From contig JAUPFV010000005.1 of assembly GCA_036936605.1 (NCBI GenBank), forward strand, positions 58,672,742 to 58,736,741: a DNA stretch of 64,000 nucleotides. The letters run 5' to 3'. Origin of the DNA: Limnanthes douglasii subsp. nivea. Taxonomy: Eukaryota; Streptophyta; Magnoliopsida; Brassicales; Limnanthaceae. The notes under the pieces were generated by a model, which worked only from the letters and a program-made list of their open reading frames with translations, made no database searches and was not told the DNA's origin. The first letter of the stretch is position 1; every line of letters starts with the position of its first letter. Below, piece after piece: positions 23,880 through 35,839 of this stretch. The translations under genes and the position numbers were made by a program.

Positions 23880-25300
23880 ATGAAAGATTACAACAAGGTT
23901 TTCTCAGATAAAGAAGATTTAAAGTTAATTGAAGTCCTTCATCAGCTTGATACCCAAAGTAATCTTCAAGAAAAGAATAACAGTTTCTCTTTTGATGGTG
24001 ATAACGTTGGAAGCTGCAAAAACTCTCCAAAGAAATATCATTGTGACACATATTCTGACCCGGACTTCAATTCCATATTCAGTAGCAAGTTGAAATTTGC
24101 AGAAAAAAGAAACAGAAATAAACGTATGATCCATTCCCTGGTGAAAAAGGGAACAAAAAGCATCAAACATCATTATCTGATAATGATAAGAATGCTTAGT
24201 TGGAACATAAGAGGCATTAACAATAAACCTTCGTTGTCTAGGCTGCTTTCCATTATCAAAGATAAAAAAATCAAAGTTCTGGTCATTCAAGACCCCTTGG
24301 CTTCTACTCATAAAATTGGTTCTATTGCTCACACTTTGAGTTATAATCAATTTGCTACTAACAAAGCTAACAAAGTTTGGGTCTTTTGAGCTGATGATGT
24401 TGAGATCAATATTATTTCTGATCATGACCAGTTTTTACACATGAATGTTACCTATCCAGGGGTGAAGAATAGCTTCGATTTTACTTCCATTTATGCAAAA
24501 AATCTTAGGCATTAAAGACTGATTCTCTGGGATAATCTTAAGTGCCTTTCTAATAACAATAGACCCTGGATCTCTGTTGGGGATTATAACGCTACTACTT
24601 TTACTGAAGATCAGCTTGGATGCAGTACTAGTGATTACATTAGTATGGAGAACATCAACGATGCTATTAGGACTTGTAATCTTGAAGATGCCGGTTACAT
24701 TGGGTCTTGATATACTTGGTACAGAAATAAGCGTTGGAAAAGACTCCACAAAGCCTTAATCAATGAGGATTGGTTCAATACTTTTAAGGACATACAAGTT
24801 TTTCACATGATCAGAACGTGTTCTGATCATGCCCATTTGCTTATAATTTTTAACTGTATTTTCATGGATAACTATAACATTAGCAAAAAGATTTTTAAGT
24901 TCATTAACGCTTGGACTAACGATGATACTTTTTTAAGAACTGTGGAACATAACTGGAATCTTACTTGCAAAGGAAGCCATAATCTTGTCTTCTGGTACAA
25001 GCTCAGACGACTTAAAACCTGCATTAAGGAGTGGAACAAAGAGAAGTTTGGAAATATTTTCAATAAAGTTAAGCAGACTACTGATGAAGTTAAAAAGATG
25101 GAGGCCCTTCACTATACAAACAACAACCAACTCTCTAACTCTAATCTCTCTAAAGCTAATAGTATGCACATTAAAGCTCTTAAAGATGAAGAAACCTACT
25201 GGAAGCAGAGATGCTACAATAACTAGATCAATGAGGGTGATGGTAATACTAAGTTATATCACTCTTATGTTTCTTAAAAAAGGAAAATAAATTCTATTAA
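23880..25300 (+). pseudogene. LINE 1 ORF1 tail and endonuclease domain
   Basis: The frame 23880-24389 runs without a stop from an ORF1-like hydrophilic tail into MIRMLSWNIRGINNKPSLSR, the start of the AP-type endonuclease that nicks target DNA. Later blocks are RPWISVGDYNATT (the family has GDFN), WYRNKRWKRL, and SDHAHLLI corresponding to the catalytic SDH motif. Stops occur at 24387-24389, near 24514 and near 24706. The spacer to RT includes KEWNKEKFGNIFNKVKQTTD. Confidence 0.82.
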
Positions 25301-25479
25301 AGGCATTAAAAAATAGTGGAAAATGGCTTTACAGTATTACTGATATTAGTGCATCTGCCAAAAACCTTTTCAAAAACTCTTTAACTAATCATATTAGCAG
25401 GGAAGATGAAGATTCTTTAATGTAGGATTCTATATTCAACAGTATTCCCAGATGTGTCTCTCAGAAGGACAACAACTTT

Positions 25480-26838
25480 CTTCTTAAGCCCACACCTAAA
25501 GATGAAATTTGGCAGGTTATCTCTAATATGAACCAAGACAATGCTTCTGGTTTGGATGGTTTTAACACTATGTTTTACAAAAAGTGTTGGCACATTATCA
25601 GTTCTGATCTTTGCAATGCCTAAAATTCTTACCTTAAGGGAGACTACATTCCTAAGGGTGTTTTTGCTACTGGCATTTGTTTAATTCCTAAAAATGCCAA
25701 CCCTGTCAACTGGTCTAACTACAGAGCTATAAGCCTTTGCACCCTCTTCAATAGAATCATCTCTGGCCTCCTAAACAATAGATTAGCTTCTATTCTCCCT
25801 AATCTTATCTCCCCTTATCAAGGTGCATTTGTCAAGAATCACCTCATTCATGAAAATATTCTTTTAGCTAAGGAGCTTGTGCATGATATCAACCGAAAAC
25901 CTAAAACTGGGAATATCTTGATCAAGCTTGATATGTCAAAAGCATTTGACAGGATGTCACATGCTTTTACAATCATGGTCTTATCCAGTTTTGGATTTTC
26001 TGTTGAGTTCACAAGCATTATCAGCAAGATGATTTCTAATATAAACATGTATATCCTTATTAATGGGACAATTAAAGGCTACTTTCCCCAAGAGAAAGGT
26101 TTAAGGCAAGGGGACCCTTTGTCCCCTAACCTTTTTATTCTTGCTGAGGAGGTGCTCTTAAGAGGCCTTTACAAGCTATTCTACTCTATTAAAAGTCTTC
26201 TGCATGCTCCAAGAACAAATTACTTGGTTCTTTGTATTTGATTTGCAGATGATGTGCTGATCTTCACCAATAGTCAAGAATCCACAATTGCCACTCTCAG
26301 CAAATTTTTGGATGATTATTAGCGTGTGTCAGGCCAAGCTGTTAACAAAGACAAAGCCAACCTAATTATGTCAGCCATGACTAAACAAACAAAGATCAAC
26401 AATCTTACCATGCTTTCGGGTTTCAATGTAGACACTCTACCTACTACTTATCTGGGAATCACACTTAATAGCAACAATAAAGGGAATAATTTCTATCCAT
26501 TGCTCGACAAAATCAATGACAAAATTAATTTGTGGGACTCTAAACACTCATCTTTCGTTAGAAGAATGACGCCGATTTCTTATGTTTTACATCCAATAGT
26601 ATACTATTGGATGAAAAATAGTTTAATTCCCAAAACTATTATTAACAACATTGAAACTAACTTTAACAAGTTTTTGTGGAGAACAAACTTCTCTGAAAAT
26701 GCTATTCATTGGGCTTCTTGGAAAAATATTTGTAGGCCTTTTGATGTTGGTGGATTGAACTTCAAAACTTTGAAAGATATTCAACTCACCTTCTCTCAAA
26801 AGCTCTGGTACATCTTTAGAAAAAATATCTGTCTCTGA
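25480..26838 (+). pseudogene. LINE 1 reverse transcriptase
   Basis: Clear RT blocks: NQDNASGLDGFNTMFYKKCW, ICLIPKNANP, NYRAISLC, ISPYQGAFVK, ILIKLDMSKAFDRMSH (first catalytic Asp), EKGLRQGDPLSPNLFILAEE, and FADDVLIF, the intact active-site pair. Stops interrupt at 25621-25623, 26239-26241 (immediately before FADD) and 26320-26322. Downstream, TTYLGITLN and FSQKLWYIF are the usual L1 thumb-region motifs. Confidence 0.9.
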
Positions 26839-28110
26839 GCTAATGTGACTCCTGATGTATACTGTATTGAAACTCGCCCTATTAAAGCTAAAGTTAGATC
26901 TACTGACTCGTTGGTTTGGAAAAGATTAACAGGTGTTAGAAATATTGCTGAAGTTAACATTAAATGGATTCCGGGTCAAGACAACATGGATTTCTGGCTC
27001 GAGGAATGACACAACCTCTATCCTCTTATCAATCACTCTAACTTTGCTGACAACAGTTGGTTCCTAAATGCTAAGGTTAACTCTTTTTGGAGAAATAATC
27101 ATTGGGACACTAATGTTATGAGACCTTTTTTAACTCAAGACAGAATTAATCACATTGTCAAATACAAAGTCAATCAGAACATGGATGATCAGATGATTTG
27201 GAAGCATTCAAACAATAATGATTTCAACACCAACTTCACCTCGAGGAGCATCAGAAAACATCACAACTCTTCTAGTCTGTATAGAAAGATTTGGAACATC
27301 AACATCCCGATGAAGTTATCATTTCTCTGCTGGAAACTGATTAAAAACTTTATTCCTATTGATAGTATACTTATTAAGCGCAGATTTGCGATTGTGTCAA
27401 AATGTCAATTTTGCAACAATTACGAAGAGAAAAATCATCTCTTATTAGTTGTTGCTTTGCTTGGCCTATTTGGAACTTTTTTGCTAACATTTTTAACATC
27501 AAAATTGGTAGATTCATGGTTCTAACCCACATGATTAGAGCATGGTTTTGGTTTTCAAAAAACAAGTTTCACATAACTCATTTGGTCCCTCAAGCAATCT
27601 GTTGGATCATTTGGAAAAATCGAAACTATGCTAAATTCAAAGGCTATCACGATTTCGTTCAGCGTGCTATTGACATTGTATTAAACATAATTCTAGCTAT
27701 TGACATGTCTAATAAGTTGACCAGTTAACACTGGTCAAAAGCTGTGAATGCAGGTATCTCTTTAGGATGCAATTCTGTCTTCAACAACAAAAAGAAAGCC
27801 CCTACGTACCTCAAATGGATTTCACCTATAGAAGGAATATTAAAACTGAACGTTGATGGAGCTTGTAATCAAGATGACGAAGCTAGTGGAGGAGCACTAA
27901 TCAGAAATCACAATGGAATCATCATTCATGCTATCGGGATCCTATTTGGTAAATCCACTCTTCTAACTGCAGAAATCAAAGCTCTCCTCGAAGGTTTGAT
28001 TCTCTGCAAAAAGTACAACTTGACTAATTTGGATATCGAATCCGATAGTCTGTGAGCCTCCTTATTCAGAGTAAACCTAATTGGTACATATCTCCAATCA
28101 TGAAGATTTG
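26839..28110 (+). pseudogene. LINE 1 zf-RVT and C-terminal RNase H domains
   Basis: SSLYRKIWNINIPMKLSFLC followed by CQFCNNYEEKNHLL is the zinc-binding RT-associated domain. A frame change near 27430 leads on to AICWIIWKNRNYAKF. The RNase H is LKLNVDGACNQDDEASGGAL, then TAEIKALLEGL and DIESDS, so Asp, Glu and Asp catalytic positions are present. A stop (TGA at 28053-28055) truncates the domain. Confidence 0.85.
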
Positions 28111-28567
28111 TCGAAGCCTCGTCCACTTCAATATGGTGCTTCGCCATATCTCCAGAAATCATAATCTTCTGATTGGATCGCCAAATTTACCTTGAAAAAC
28201 AAGAATAACCGGTGCTTTTCTCATGGTAATACTCCCCGTAGCTGTTAGCCATAGTTTCCTTGAAAGCTTAGGCTTAGCTGTCACCCATCGTCTAGGGATA
28301 TCTAAGCACAGACTAATTCAGCCCCTTTTCGTAGTTTTTCTCTGTCGCCCTCTTCAATCTGAATTGGAGATAAGCCACCGACGCTATTTTACCGATTGGA
28401 AGGTCTTCACGATCTTTTGTTTCGAAGCAGAAGATTGTTTCGTTGTTTGATTTTCTGCAACTTTTGTTTCCTTAATCTAATAATTTTGGCTCCTAATTTT
28501 GGCGCCTAATTTTGTAACCTAATTTTGGATTTCGTTAAATAAAAAATTTACAGGCTTAAAAAAAATG
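28111..28567 (+). other. Probable LINE 1 3' UTR
   Basis: Follows the RNase H remnant. It contains three short repeats of CTAATTTTGG at about 28480-28530 and ends near a run of A at 28559-28567. No coding evidence. Confidence 0.5.
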
Positions 28568-29338
28568 TTAGGTAAATTGGAAGTCTATTTCAAAACAAAT
28601 TCTTGAAATCTCAAAAACCAAAACGAATAAAAGATTAAAATCTAGCGATTAGAAGTGATTTTCGAAGTTGCAGCCCACCTAAGTTCGGTCATCGTCAGTT
28701 CCAATTCAAGTCTGGTGTCTGTTTTGCCCGAATTAGGGTTTGATGGACGTTTTCTCTCGTGAACCCTACTATCTGTTCAAAAATCGAAGTGTAATTCTGG
28801 GTCTTAAGGGGATTTATTTCTAAAATTAGCAAAGATATGCTGAAGAGGGGCGTCTCCTTCAAATCCCATAATGGCGAGAGCGTCATCATGTACAAGAGAA
28901 GCAAAAGAAAGAAACAATCTCATGGCAATGGAGGTATAATCGCTCTATTATATTGATTCATCGGATAATTTATGCGTACAATGTTATTATTCTAGTAAAA
29001 TATAGCTTCACTTCATAATTTATGTTTGTCGTAATAATACATTGATTTTTCTACTTAATTTATTTTACTGGCTTAGCCTTATGAATCTGTATGAAGCTGT
29101 GTGTAGTTATTGGGAGTGCTGAATCATACGATTAAGCAGTAATATGTTTAACACAGAGGTAGACCTCATATAAACTGTTGGAACATTTATTGACCGTGCT
29201 GATCAGAAAAGTGGATCCAGAGGCTAGTTCGGATTAGAGAGATACTCTGGAGTGAAAAGTAGGTTTCCAAATGTATTATAGAGGCCTACGATAGGCCTCG
29301 GATGGCCCAGTTCGCCGTGGCAGCGAGCTCCCACTTTA
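28568..29338. other. Intergenic; one exon-like basic ORF
   Basis: Mostly uncharacterised. An ATG at 28837 opens 32 codons with a basic KRSKRKK cluster and meets a possible splice donor (GGAG|GTATAA at 28934). A telo-box-like ATTAGGGTTT lies at 28732. It might be a leader exon of the gene starting at 30362, but nothing in the sequence proves a link. Confidence 0.25.
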
Positions 29339-29339
29339 C

Positions 29340-29785
29340 CGTGTCAGCGAGCAGGGCTCAGCAATAAGTAATCAGAAATAAATAACATATTATCAGGGTA
29401 CGGTTAATAAGTAATCAGAAATATATAACATATTAGTAGGGCTTGGCAATAAGTAATCGGAAATATATAACATATTATAGCAGGGCTCGGCAATAAGGAA
29501 TCAGAAATATATAACATATTAGCAGGGCTCGGCAATAAGGAATCGGAAATATATAACATATTAGCAGGGCTCGGCAATAAGGAATCAGAACTATATAACA
29601 TATTAGCAGGGCTCGGCAATAAGTAATAGGAAATATATAACATATTAGCAGTGCTCGGCAATAAGGAATCAGAACTATATAACATATTAGCAGGGCTCGG
29701 CAATAAGTAATCCGAAATATAAATCATATTAGCAGGGCTCGGCAATAAGAAATGGGAAATATATAACATATTAGCAGAGCTGTAC
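29340..29785. repeat. Minisatellite, about ten copies of a 42-bp unit
   Basis: Unit consensus contains GCAGGGCTCGGCAATAAG, then aaTC.GAAaTATATAACATATTA. The first copies are most diverged and the central ones nearly identical. Because 42 is a multiple of three, the reverse strand stays open and gives a 14-residue repeating peptide; that frame is not considered a gene. Confidence 0.95.
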
Positions 29786-30361
29786 CTTATAGACTATCAT
29801 CCAATAATTAGAAGATTCAAAAGTGCAATTTTAAGCTTTTTATAAAGTCACTTTTTAAATATTCATTGAAATTGCATTAATTATGAATGAGGCTACATTA
29901 AATATTTTAACATGAAATAATCAAGTTTAAATTCTCTTCTCAGTTTTTTCACTGCTACACTCATCTACTGTTACATTTCAATCTTAGTGTCATCTTACAT
30001 TTCAATCTTAGTGTCATCTTCATCTTCGGCATACAGATCAGTAAGGTTTATATTTTCTTTTTGGTTGCTGTTTATCTTCATTTTCTATATAAAAGAAACA
30101 ATCAGAAATGTGAATGAAACACTGTGCTTTTTTTTTCCATGTATGATAACCATTTTAAACTAATGCTTTTTTATATTGCATTGATGCTACTCCTACTTAA
30201 CTAAGTCTAAGTCTTTAGTTTCTTTGTCATCCTTTTAATTATATGAACTTATTTTTATCATTGGTTCTAATTTTTTTCTTGATGCTATAACTGATGTCCT
30301 TCACTTATATGCTTGTTTTCCTAGGTTTTTGTTTTAGGATCCTGTCTAAGCTATTGTATCA
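29786..30361. other. Upstream region of the nucleotidyltransferase-like gene
   Basis: AT-rich, no repeats of note. Two possible splice acceptors, TTTTCCTAG at 30325 and TTGTTTTAG at 30338, lie just before the start codon and would fit a leader intron. A promoter could not be fixed. Confidence 0.35.
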
Positions 30362-32658
30362 ATGGGATCCACTGGAGAGAGATCAGCAGCTTCCTCCACA
30401 ACAGACACATCGCCGCCTCCAGCTACTGAACTATTTTCACTTTCTGGAACCACCTGGATCTTCGCGAGGCATAGGATCCATCATATCTTACGTCGCATTC
30501 GACCTAATGCTTTCTCTCATAGAAGAAGAATGGAAATCATCTTTTATCTGCAGCGGCTGATGTTCATGTGTTTCGGAGCCAGTGTGAGAATTATATCTTA
30601 TATTTAATTTTTTATATAGGATCATTTCTTTTTATTGGTATGTTATTTTTTATCAAAACTTGATGAGCGAGTGGGATGATATATTTTTTCTCATACCCAG
30701 TCCTAGGAAACCCCCTTGTATATAGGACCGTTTGAAGAAGAAGCTACATGAATCAAAATTTAGAAGAGTCTAGCTTAGAATATACCAACAACCCTCCTTG
30801 TCCAACCTCGAAATGCATATCTAATAAGTCATCAACTGTTTAGAATAAGCGTTGTATTCTGTTTAGAATGCATATCTAAAAAGTCATCAACTGTGTTTGT
30901 TTTATTCATCACGTGTGAGTTCATTGCTTAAACCTCAATTGGTTTGACGCCCCTTCTCTGGCACAATGTTATGTAGGCTATACCAGTTGGCTCTGTAGCC
31001 ATTAGAACTTATCTTCCCAACAGAGATGTAGATATCACTATCATGAGCAATCCTCTGATTTCAGAGGAGCAATTGGCAGCGGCCATATATGATGTACTTG
31101 TAAGCGAAGGGCTTAACCCTTATGTCCGAATAAGGGGAGTTGTCATTATAAGCGCTAGGGTGAGCTAACTAAATTCTTGCATTTAGTGTTCAGTCTTATA
31201 ACTTTAATTCTAAATGTACATTGTATAACATGCTGGAATAACAGGTACGGATTATTAAATGCAATATCAACAACATTAGCGTGGATATCTCTTTTAATCA
31301 ATATGCGGGAATCTCTGCTATTTACTACCTGGAGGAGGTATCAACTTTGTGGGCCTTCAGTTTTTTTTTTTCGTGAATTTGAAATTTTGCATGTTGCGTG
31401 CAAATTCAAAGTTTCATATTTTATTACATTCGTTGTATTTTGGAATTATTACCATTAGGATGTTTCCTTGTGTAGATATAAAACATAACAGTAGGCCGGT
31501 AGAATTTATGGCTAATTAATATTTTCAATACCTTAGAAATTTAGAATCATCTGTTTGTCTTTCGACTTCCGTGTCTACAGTACTAAGAAGTTTTTTATTT
31601 TATCCAGCACTGGAGACATGCTTAGTCTCTCTAGTCTATGTAGTATCCAGTTAAATGTCTGTTATGATTAATCTTTATCTTCTTATTTACAGTTTAACCA
31701 TATTGTTGGACAAGGCGATCTATTTAAAAACAGTGTGCTTTTAGTAAAAGCTTGGTGTTGTTATGAGGCCGAAGTTCATGGTGCACGAAATGGGATGTTA
31801 TCAACGTATGCGATAAATGCTATGGTAATGCATATTTTCACACGCTTCCCTGATTCGAGGCTAGAACCTTTACCGGTGAGTGCTCCTTCTTTTAAGCATT
31901 ACCCACGTGAACAATACAGGCATTAACACCCCCTACACTTCTTTTATTGTTTACAGGTTCTGTACAAATTCTTGGAATACTATAGCACTTTCGACTGGCA
32001 AAACTATGCTGTCGGTATACAAAGTCCAACACCCTTAACTGCTCTTGCAGAAATTCCGGGTAACTATTCATTTCGTTTTTCTGTTTTAGAAGTGCCTTTC
32101 TGATTGGTGTTATGTTATTGAACTAATCTTTGGGGTGGTATATGCAGCAGAGGGTCTGGTTGGCTCGCAAAATGTGGTAGGTCGACATACTGCTCTCGAG
32201 GAGTGGGCCCTCCCATTTCCGATCAAGCATATGAATATAGTGGATCCTCTCAAGCACAACAATAACTTAGGACGGAGCGTGACCCGAAGTAAATTTATTA
32301 CTCTGAATCTGTTTCTGGGTGTTTATGATATACTCGTTTATTTTACAAGTGAATATCTCTGTTCCAGGATTTCTGTTTAAAAGCAAATTGCTTAATATCT
32401 GGACAACTTGAATCTAGTTTTGCTTTTACATTTATTATTTTCTCGGTACTAAAGACTTTTGGAGGTCTTGTTTCTGTGTTGCAAGCTCTGCAGTGTATCT
32501 AATCTACTGTGTCTTCATCAGGAAATCGTCTAATTATCCTATCTGCTTTTGCCCGTGGAGCAGCAAGGCTGCGGGAGATCCTACTCAATCAACCTGTTGA
32601 CCAAATGCGTCACGGGCTCAATGATTTCTTCAGCAACACCATATCTAGGAATTATTAA
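30362..32658 (+). CDS. Nucleotidyltransferase with PAP/OAS1-type substrate-binding domain, 7 exons
   Basis: Exons at 30362-30583, 30977-31159, 31245-31337, 31693-31875, 31957-32059, 32148-32288 and 32522-32658 join to a 353-residue protein. All six introns start GT and end AG, and no stop occurs. The protein has the polymerase-beta type motif: GS at residues 79-80, D91 and D93 in NRDVDITI, and a third Asp at 149 in VDISFNQ. Then VLLVKAWCCYEAEVHGARNG and GMLSTYAINAMVMHIF mark the PAP/OAS1 helical domain. This plant family relates to non-canonical poly(A) polymerases; substrate is unknown. It ends in FFSNTISRNY, whereas relatives I recall continue from FFSNTLDRHG, so it may be C-terminally shortened. 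The start is the only ATG in frame with GT-AG splicing. It is the only intact gene in the window. Confidence 0.8.
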
Positions 32659-33389
32659 ATGTTTTCATAACTTTTCAAATTAGGGAAAGGTTCCATACTT
32701 TCTGAGCTCACTGTTATCGTCAGTTTGCTTCTTGTTTTTTCAATCTCATTATCATTGTCATAAAATTGTAAAAAGTCAGTTGTCTTTTTAGTGATAATAT
32801 AAAATGACAATAATTTACTTATATATTCAAATAATTATATAGTATGTTTATAAAATCAATAGGTGCAAATGTTATATTGGTACTTTGTTATTTGATTCGT
32901 GTTCTGTTCATGTAATTATTTGTCATTAATTGTCTTGTTTTTGGCTTTTGGTTTTAATTTGGATTCCATTGTTAATTTTAACATTTTGATACATATGTTA
33001 TCTAACTCTAATAAATAAAATACTTAATTAATATTAAGATTTCATTCCGTTGTAATAGATGATATAGATTTAGTTATTATTAAAACTAAACCAAGTCACA
33101 TTTTATTATATTTTGGTATAAAATATATTAAATAAAATACTTTGATAGCATATGTTATTTTTAACTGTAATAAATAAAATATTTAATTATTATCGATATT
33201 TCATTTAGTGAAATCACGGCGACTTTAAATAAATGTCCACGTGATTTTTCGTTATAGGTGAAGATTTTGATGATCTAACATTTAGCTTGGTATTCTAGTT
33301 TATTTAGTATAGCTATTAATATTCTTAAGGAGAAAACTCAAAAAACAAGACTTGTAGTAGTAGAGCAGTATGCCTATAGTTTTTGCATG
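32659..33389. other. AT-rich intergenic DNA
   Basis: Probable 3' UTR of the preceding gene, then low-complexity AT-rich sequence with repeated AATAAAATA-type blocks. No gene seen. Confidence 0.5.
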
Positions 33390-33469
33390 ACATATACATT
33401 GATACTCATTTTATGGATGATTTATTTTGACGTATACATTGATACTCATTTTATGGATGATTTATTTTG
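33390..33469. repeat. Perfect-length 40-bp tandem duplication
   Basis: Copies 33390-33429 and 33430-33469 differ at one base. It directly precedes the plant mobile domain frame and may have removed its original start. Confidence 0.9.
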
Positions 33470-34378
33470 AAAGTGACGAGGTGTTATTTGCTCCACATGC
33501 TCGGTTGTTCTGTTCAGACAAACAAGACGGGGAACAATATATCTCTCGATTACTTACCGTTTGTTGAGCACTATATGTCATTGGTTAGATATAACTGGGG
33601 CCAATACGTATTGGCTCAGTTGTATTACCAGGTTGGCAAATCGTCCTTATTCGTTGCTTTGTTTAAGAAATGGATTTATAATCACTTTCCCACATTTATG
33701 GCTATGGTCAACAATGGATACCGGATTTCTATTCCGACTATGTATAGATACACACCTCCTTTTTTTCGCTATAATCCAGCGACTCGTATCTATATCCGCC
33801 ATACTTTATCTTCATTCATGGAGCATGATGTAAGTTTCAACGTTTATATTTTTATTTGTTGATCAATACTTGTTTTATTATTACTTAGTGTACTATTTAT
33901 ATTGTAGGTGTGGTCCATGTCGTACAAGCATATACACAACCATTTCCCTTTCTACGAGGTGGCTTGGATAAACCATACACTAAAAGCATGGGACATAGTT
34001 GAGGCATATTATTCACTGCACGTCGCTCGACAACTTGGGTAGATTCAAGATAAACCTCCTCCATTGCTACTTGTTTTGCCGGCAGACACAAGTAGGCGTG
34101 TTAACACGCGCTATTTGTGGGATAAGACTATATGGGAAACACGGCAGTCGCACGTCGTTGATCCAAGGATACGTGGTGATACGTATATTATAGATCATCG
34201 AAGTATGACCTCTTTATACACTTTATGGATCCAAGATCACATATGGTACACTCTGATCGATCCCGAGTGCGAGCCCTCTGATGCATATGCTGGGGAGACC
34301 CCAAGAGCGATGAGTTACCAAGCTAGGTTATATGACTTTTCCGACCGTGTTATGCATGCACATTCAAGGGCGCGATGA
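33470..34378 (+). pseudogene. Plant mobile domain (PMD) protein fragment
   Basis: Reads CYLLHMLGCSVQTNKTGNNI, DYLPFVEHYMSLVRYNWGQY, VLAQLYYQVGKSS and FKKWIYNHFPTFM. This is the LLxLiG.tlFpdk... RY.WG.a.LA.LYr.L pattern of the plant mobile domain found in transposons and in MAIN-like host proteins. An apparent intron, GTAAGT...TTGTAG at 33830-33907, joins EHD to VWSMSYKHIHNH in frame. One in-frame TAG at 34040-34042 follows ARQLG, after which the frame continues to TGA at 34376-34378. No in-frame ATG exists upstream near 33470. Either a dead gene or a dead transposon gene. Confidence 0.7.
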
Positions 34379-35223
34379 GTATGAACGAGCTTCGTCCGTA
34401 CCTAGAGGAGTGCTCGATGGTGGTTCGTCAGTACTGAGAGCTTGATGAGTGACCACATGATGACTATTTGATTGTATTTTGGGCATGTTTTGCGTCTATA
34501 TTATTGAATCATGTTATGTTGTCATATTTTGTATTTTGGGCATGTTTTTATATGTTATTTAGCTATACTTTATATGTTATTTAACTATAGATATTTATAT
34601 GTTTTATATGTTTTAATGTACCGTATGTTATGACTATATAGTATATATTGTTAAACAATGATTTACTCTAAAAATTGATTCCCTCCATACATTGACTCCC
34701 GCTAAACATTGATTCATTCTAAACAATGATTCTCGCCAACCAACGACTCTCGCGAACCAATTTCTCCCGCCATAGATTTGTTCCCCCCAAAAAATAATTA
34801 CCCGCCAAATTGAAATCTATTTTAAGTGGGATACGACTTCGAATACTAAGTTTTATGTTTTTTTTTGTTTTTGTTTTTGTTTTTATGATTTCCTCAGTTG
34901 TTGTTTGAGTTTTATGTTTTCGTCAGTTGTTGTTCGACCTGTTATTTGATTTCCTAAGTTATTGTTTTCGTTTTTATGAATTCCTCATTTGTTGTTTGAG
35001 TTTTTAAGTATTCATTGGTTGTTGTTCGACCTGTTATTTGATTTGTTAAGTTGTTGTTTGAGATTTTATGCTTTCAGTAGTATTGTTGATTACACTCTAT
35101 ATTTTGGTATGCTGTAATGAGACCCTTATATGTTATAACTGGACACCCAGATCTAACGCACATGGTTTATCTTAACGCTCATAGGGATACTTTTTTTTGT
35201 ATCCATTAGGTGTCACGAAATGA
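34379..35223. other. Degenerate T-rich repeats, no gene
   Basis: Between 34857 and 35085 the sequence repeats blocks such as TTTCCTCAGTTGTTGTTTGAG and GTTGTTCGACCTGTTATTTG in irregular order. Related blocks recur at 35840-35950, on the other side of the ORFs at 35224-35730. Nothing else was recognised. Confidence 0.55.
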
Positions 35224-35731
35224 TTGGGTTATGGGATTACTTTATCCACATCTTACACGTACCAAGTAGTAATTGGTCAACTTAGATTACATTATCTAAG
35301 GACGAAATTGTCAATAAATAGATACTCTCCTCTTGTAACAACACAACCTGAAAAACTCAAAATAAAAACTCTAAAAATATCTCTTTGGAGTGAGTTGAAA
35401 TATGAGTATTTGATGAAAGCATCCATCAAAGTGGGTAGAACCTATAAACATGAACGGGGTAAATACTACTGGGAGGCAATGCTATGCCATATGTATTTCC
35501 TATACGGTAAAAGGATGATGTCCAGCCGCCTAAGATTTCAAGACGTTTGGATGAGGTAAAAACTAGGTGGACCTATCTAGTGAAATTTTGTGTACACCTA
35601 GTTTGCAACCTCAATGACGAGGAACGTCATGCTGTGGTTAAGTTGTTCAACTACCAAGTTATCGATACTTTAAAAGAGGACCAGTTGGATCATGTCCATG
35701 CCTACATATCTACCATCAGGGAAGAGTAAAT
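35224..35731 (+). other. Two overlapping unrecognised ORFs
   Basis: Frames 35224-35559 (111 codons; no ATG at its left edge) and 35547-35729 (from ATG 35547) overlap by 13 bp in different frames. They could be one protein with a frameshift. The first is basic with KVGRTYKHERGKYYWEAM; the second is acidic with LNDEERHAVVKLFNYQVID. I do not recognise either. They are bracketed by the T-rich repeat blocks at 34857-35085 and 35840-35950, as if part of one mobile unit. Confidence 0.3.
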
Positions 35732-35839
35732 GCGTGTCGCTACGGTGGACTACCAGATTGTGGAATAAGAAAGGAAGTTGATGAAGGGAAACTGGTCTGA
35801 CAAATAAAATTCGTTGGGTAGGAGTTATTGCAAATTATT

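Larger units (their letters stand above)
22740..28567 (+). mobile_element. Near full-length, decayed L1-type LINE (LINE 1)
   Basis: Order on the plus strand: ORF1 with a DUF4283-like domain and CCHC knuckle, AP-type endonuclease, RT with FADD, zinc-binding zf-RVT domain, and a C-terminal RNase H. The added RNase H is typical of one branch of plant L1 elements. The 5' boundary is uncertain, placed before the GC-richer leader at about 22740. The 3' boundary is placed at a short A-run after 28560. No target duplication was found. At least a dozen stops and frameshifts. Confidence 0.85.

Noticed and set aside
24872..25169. Minus-strand ORFs over LINE 1
   Set aside because: Shadows of the LINE ORF2 frame on the plus strand; no motif.
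29404..29769. 121-codon minus-strand ORF with a 14-residue repeat
   Set aside because: It is a by-product of a 42-bp tandem repeat whose length is a multiple of three; no start context or domain.
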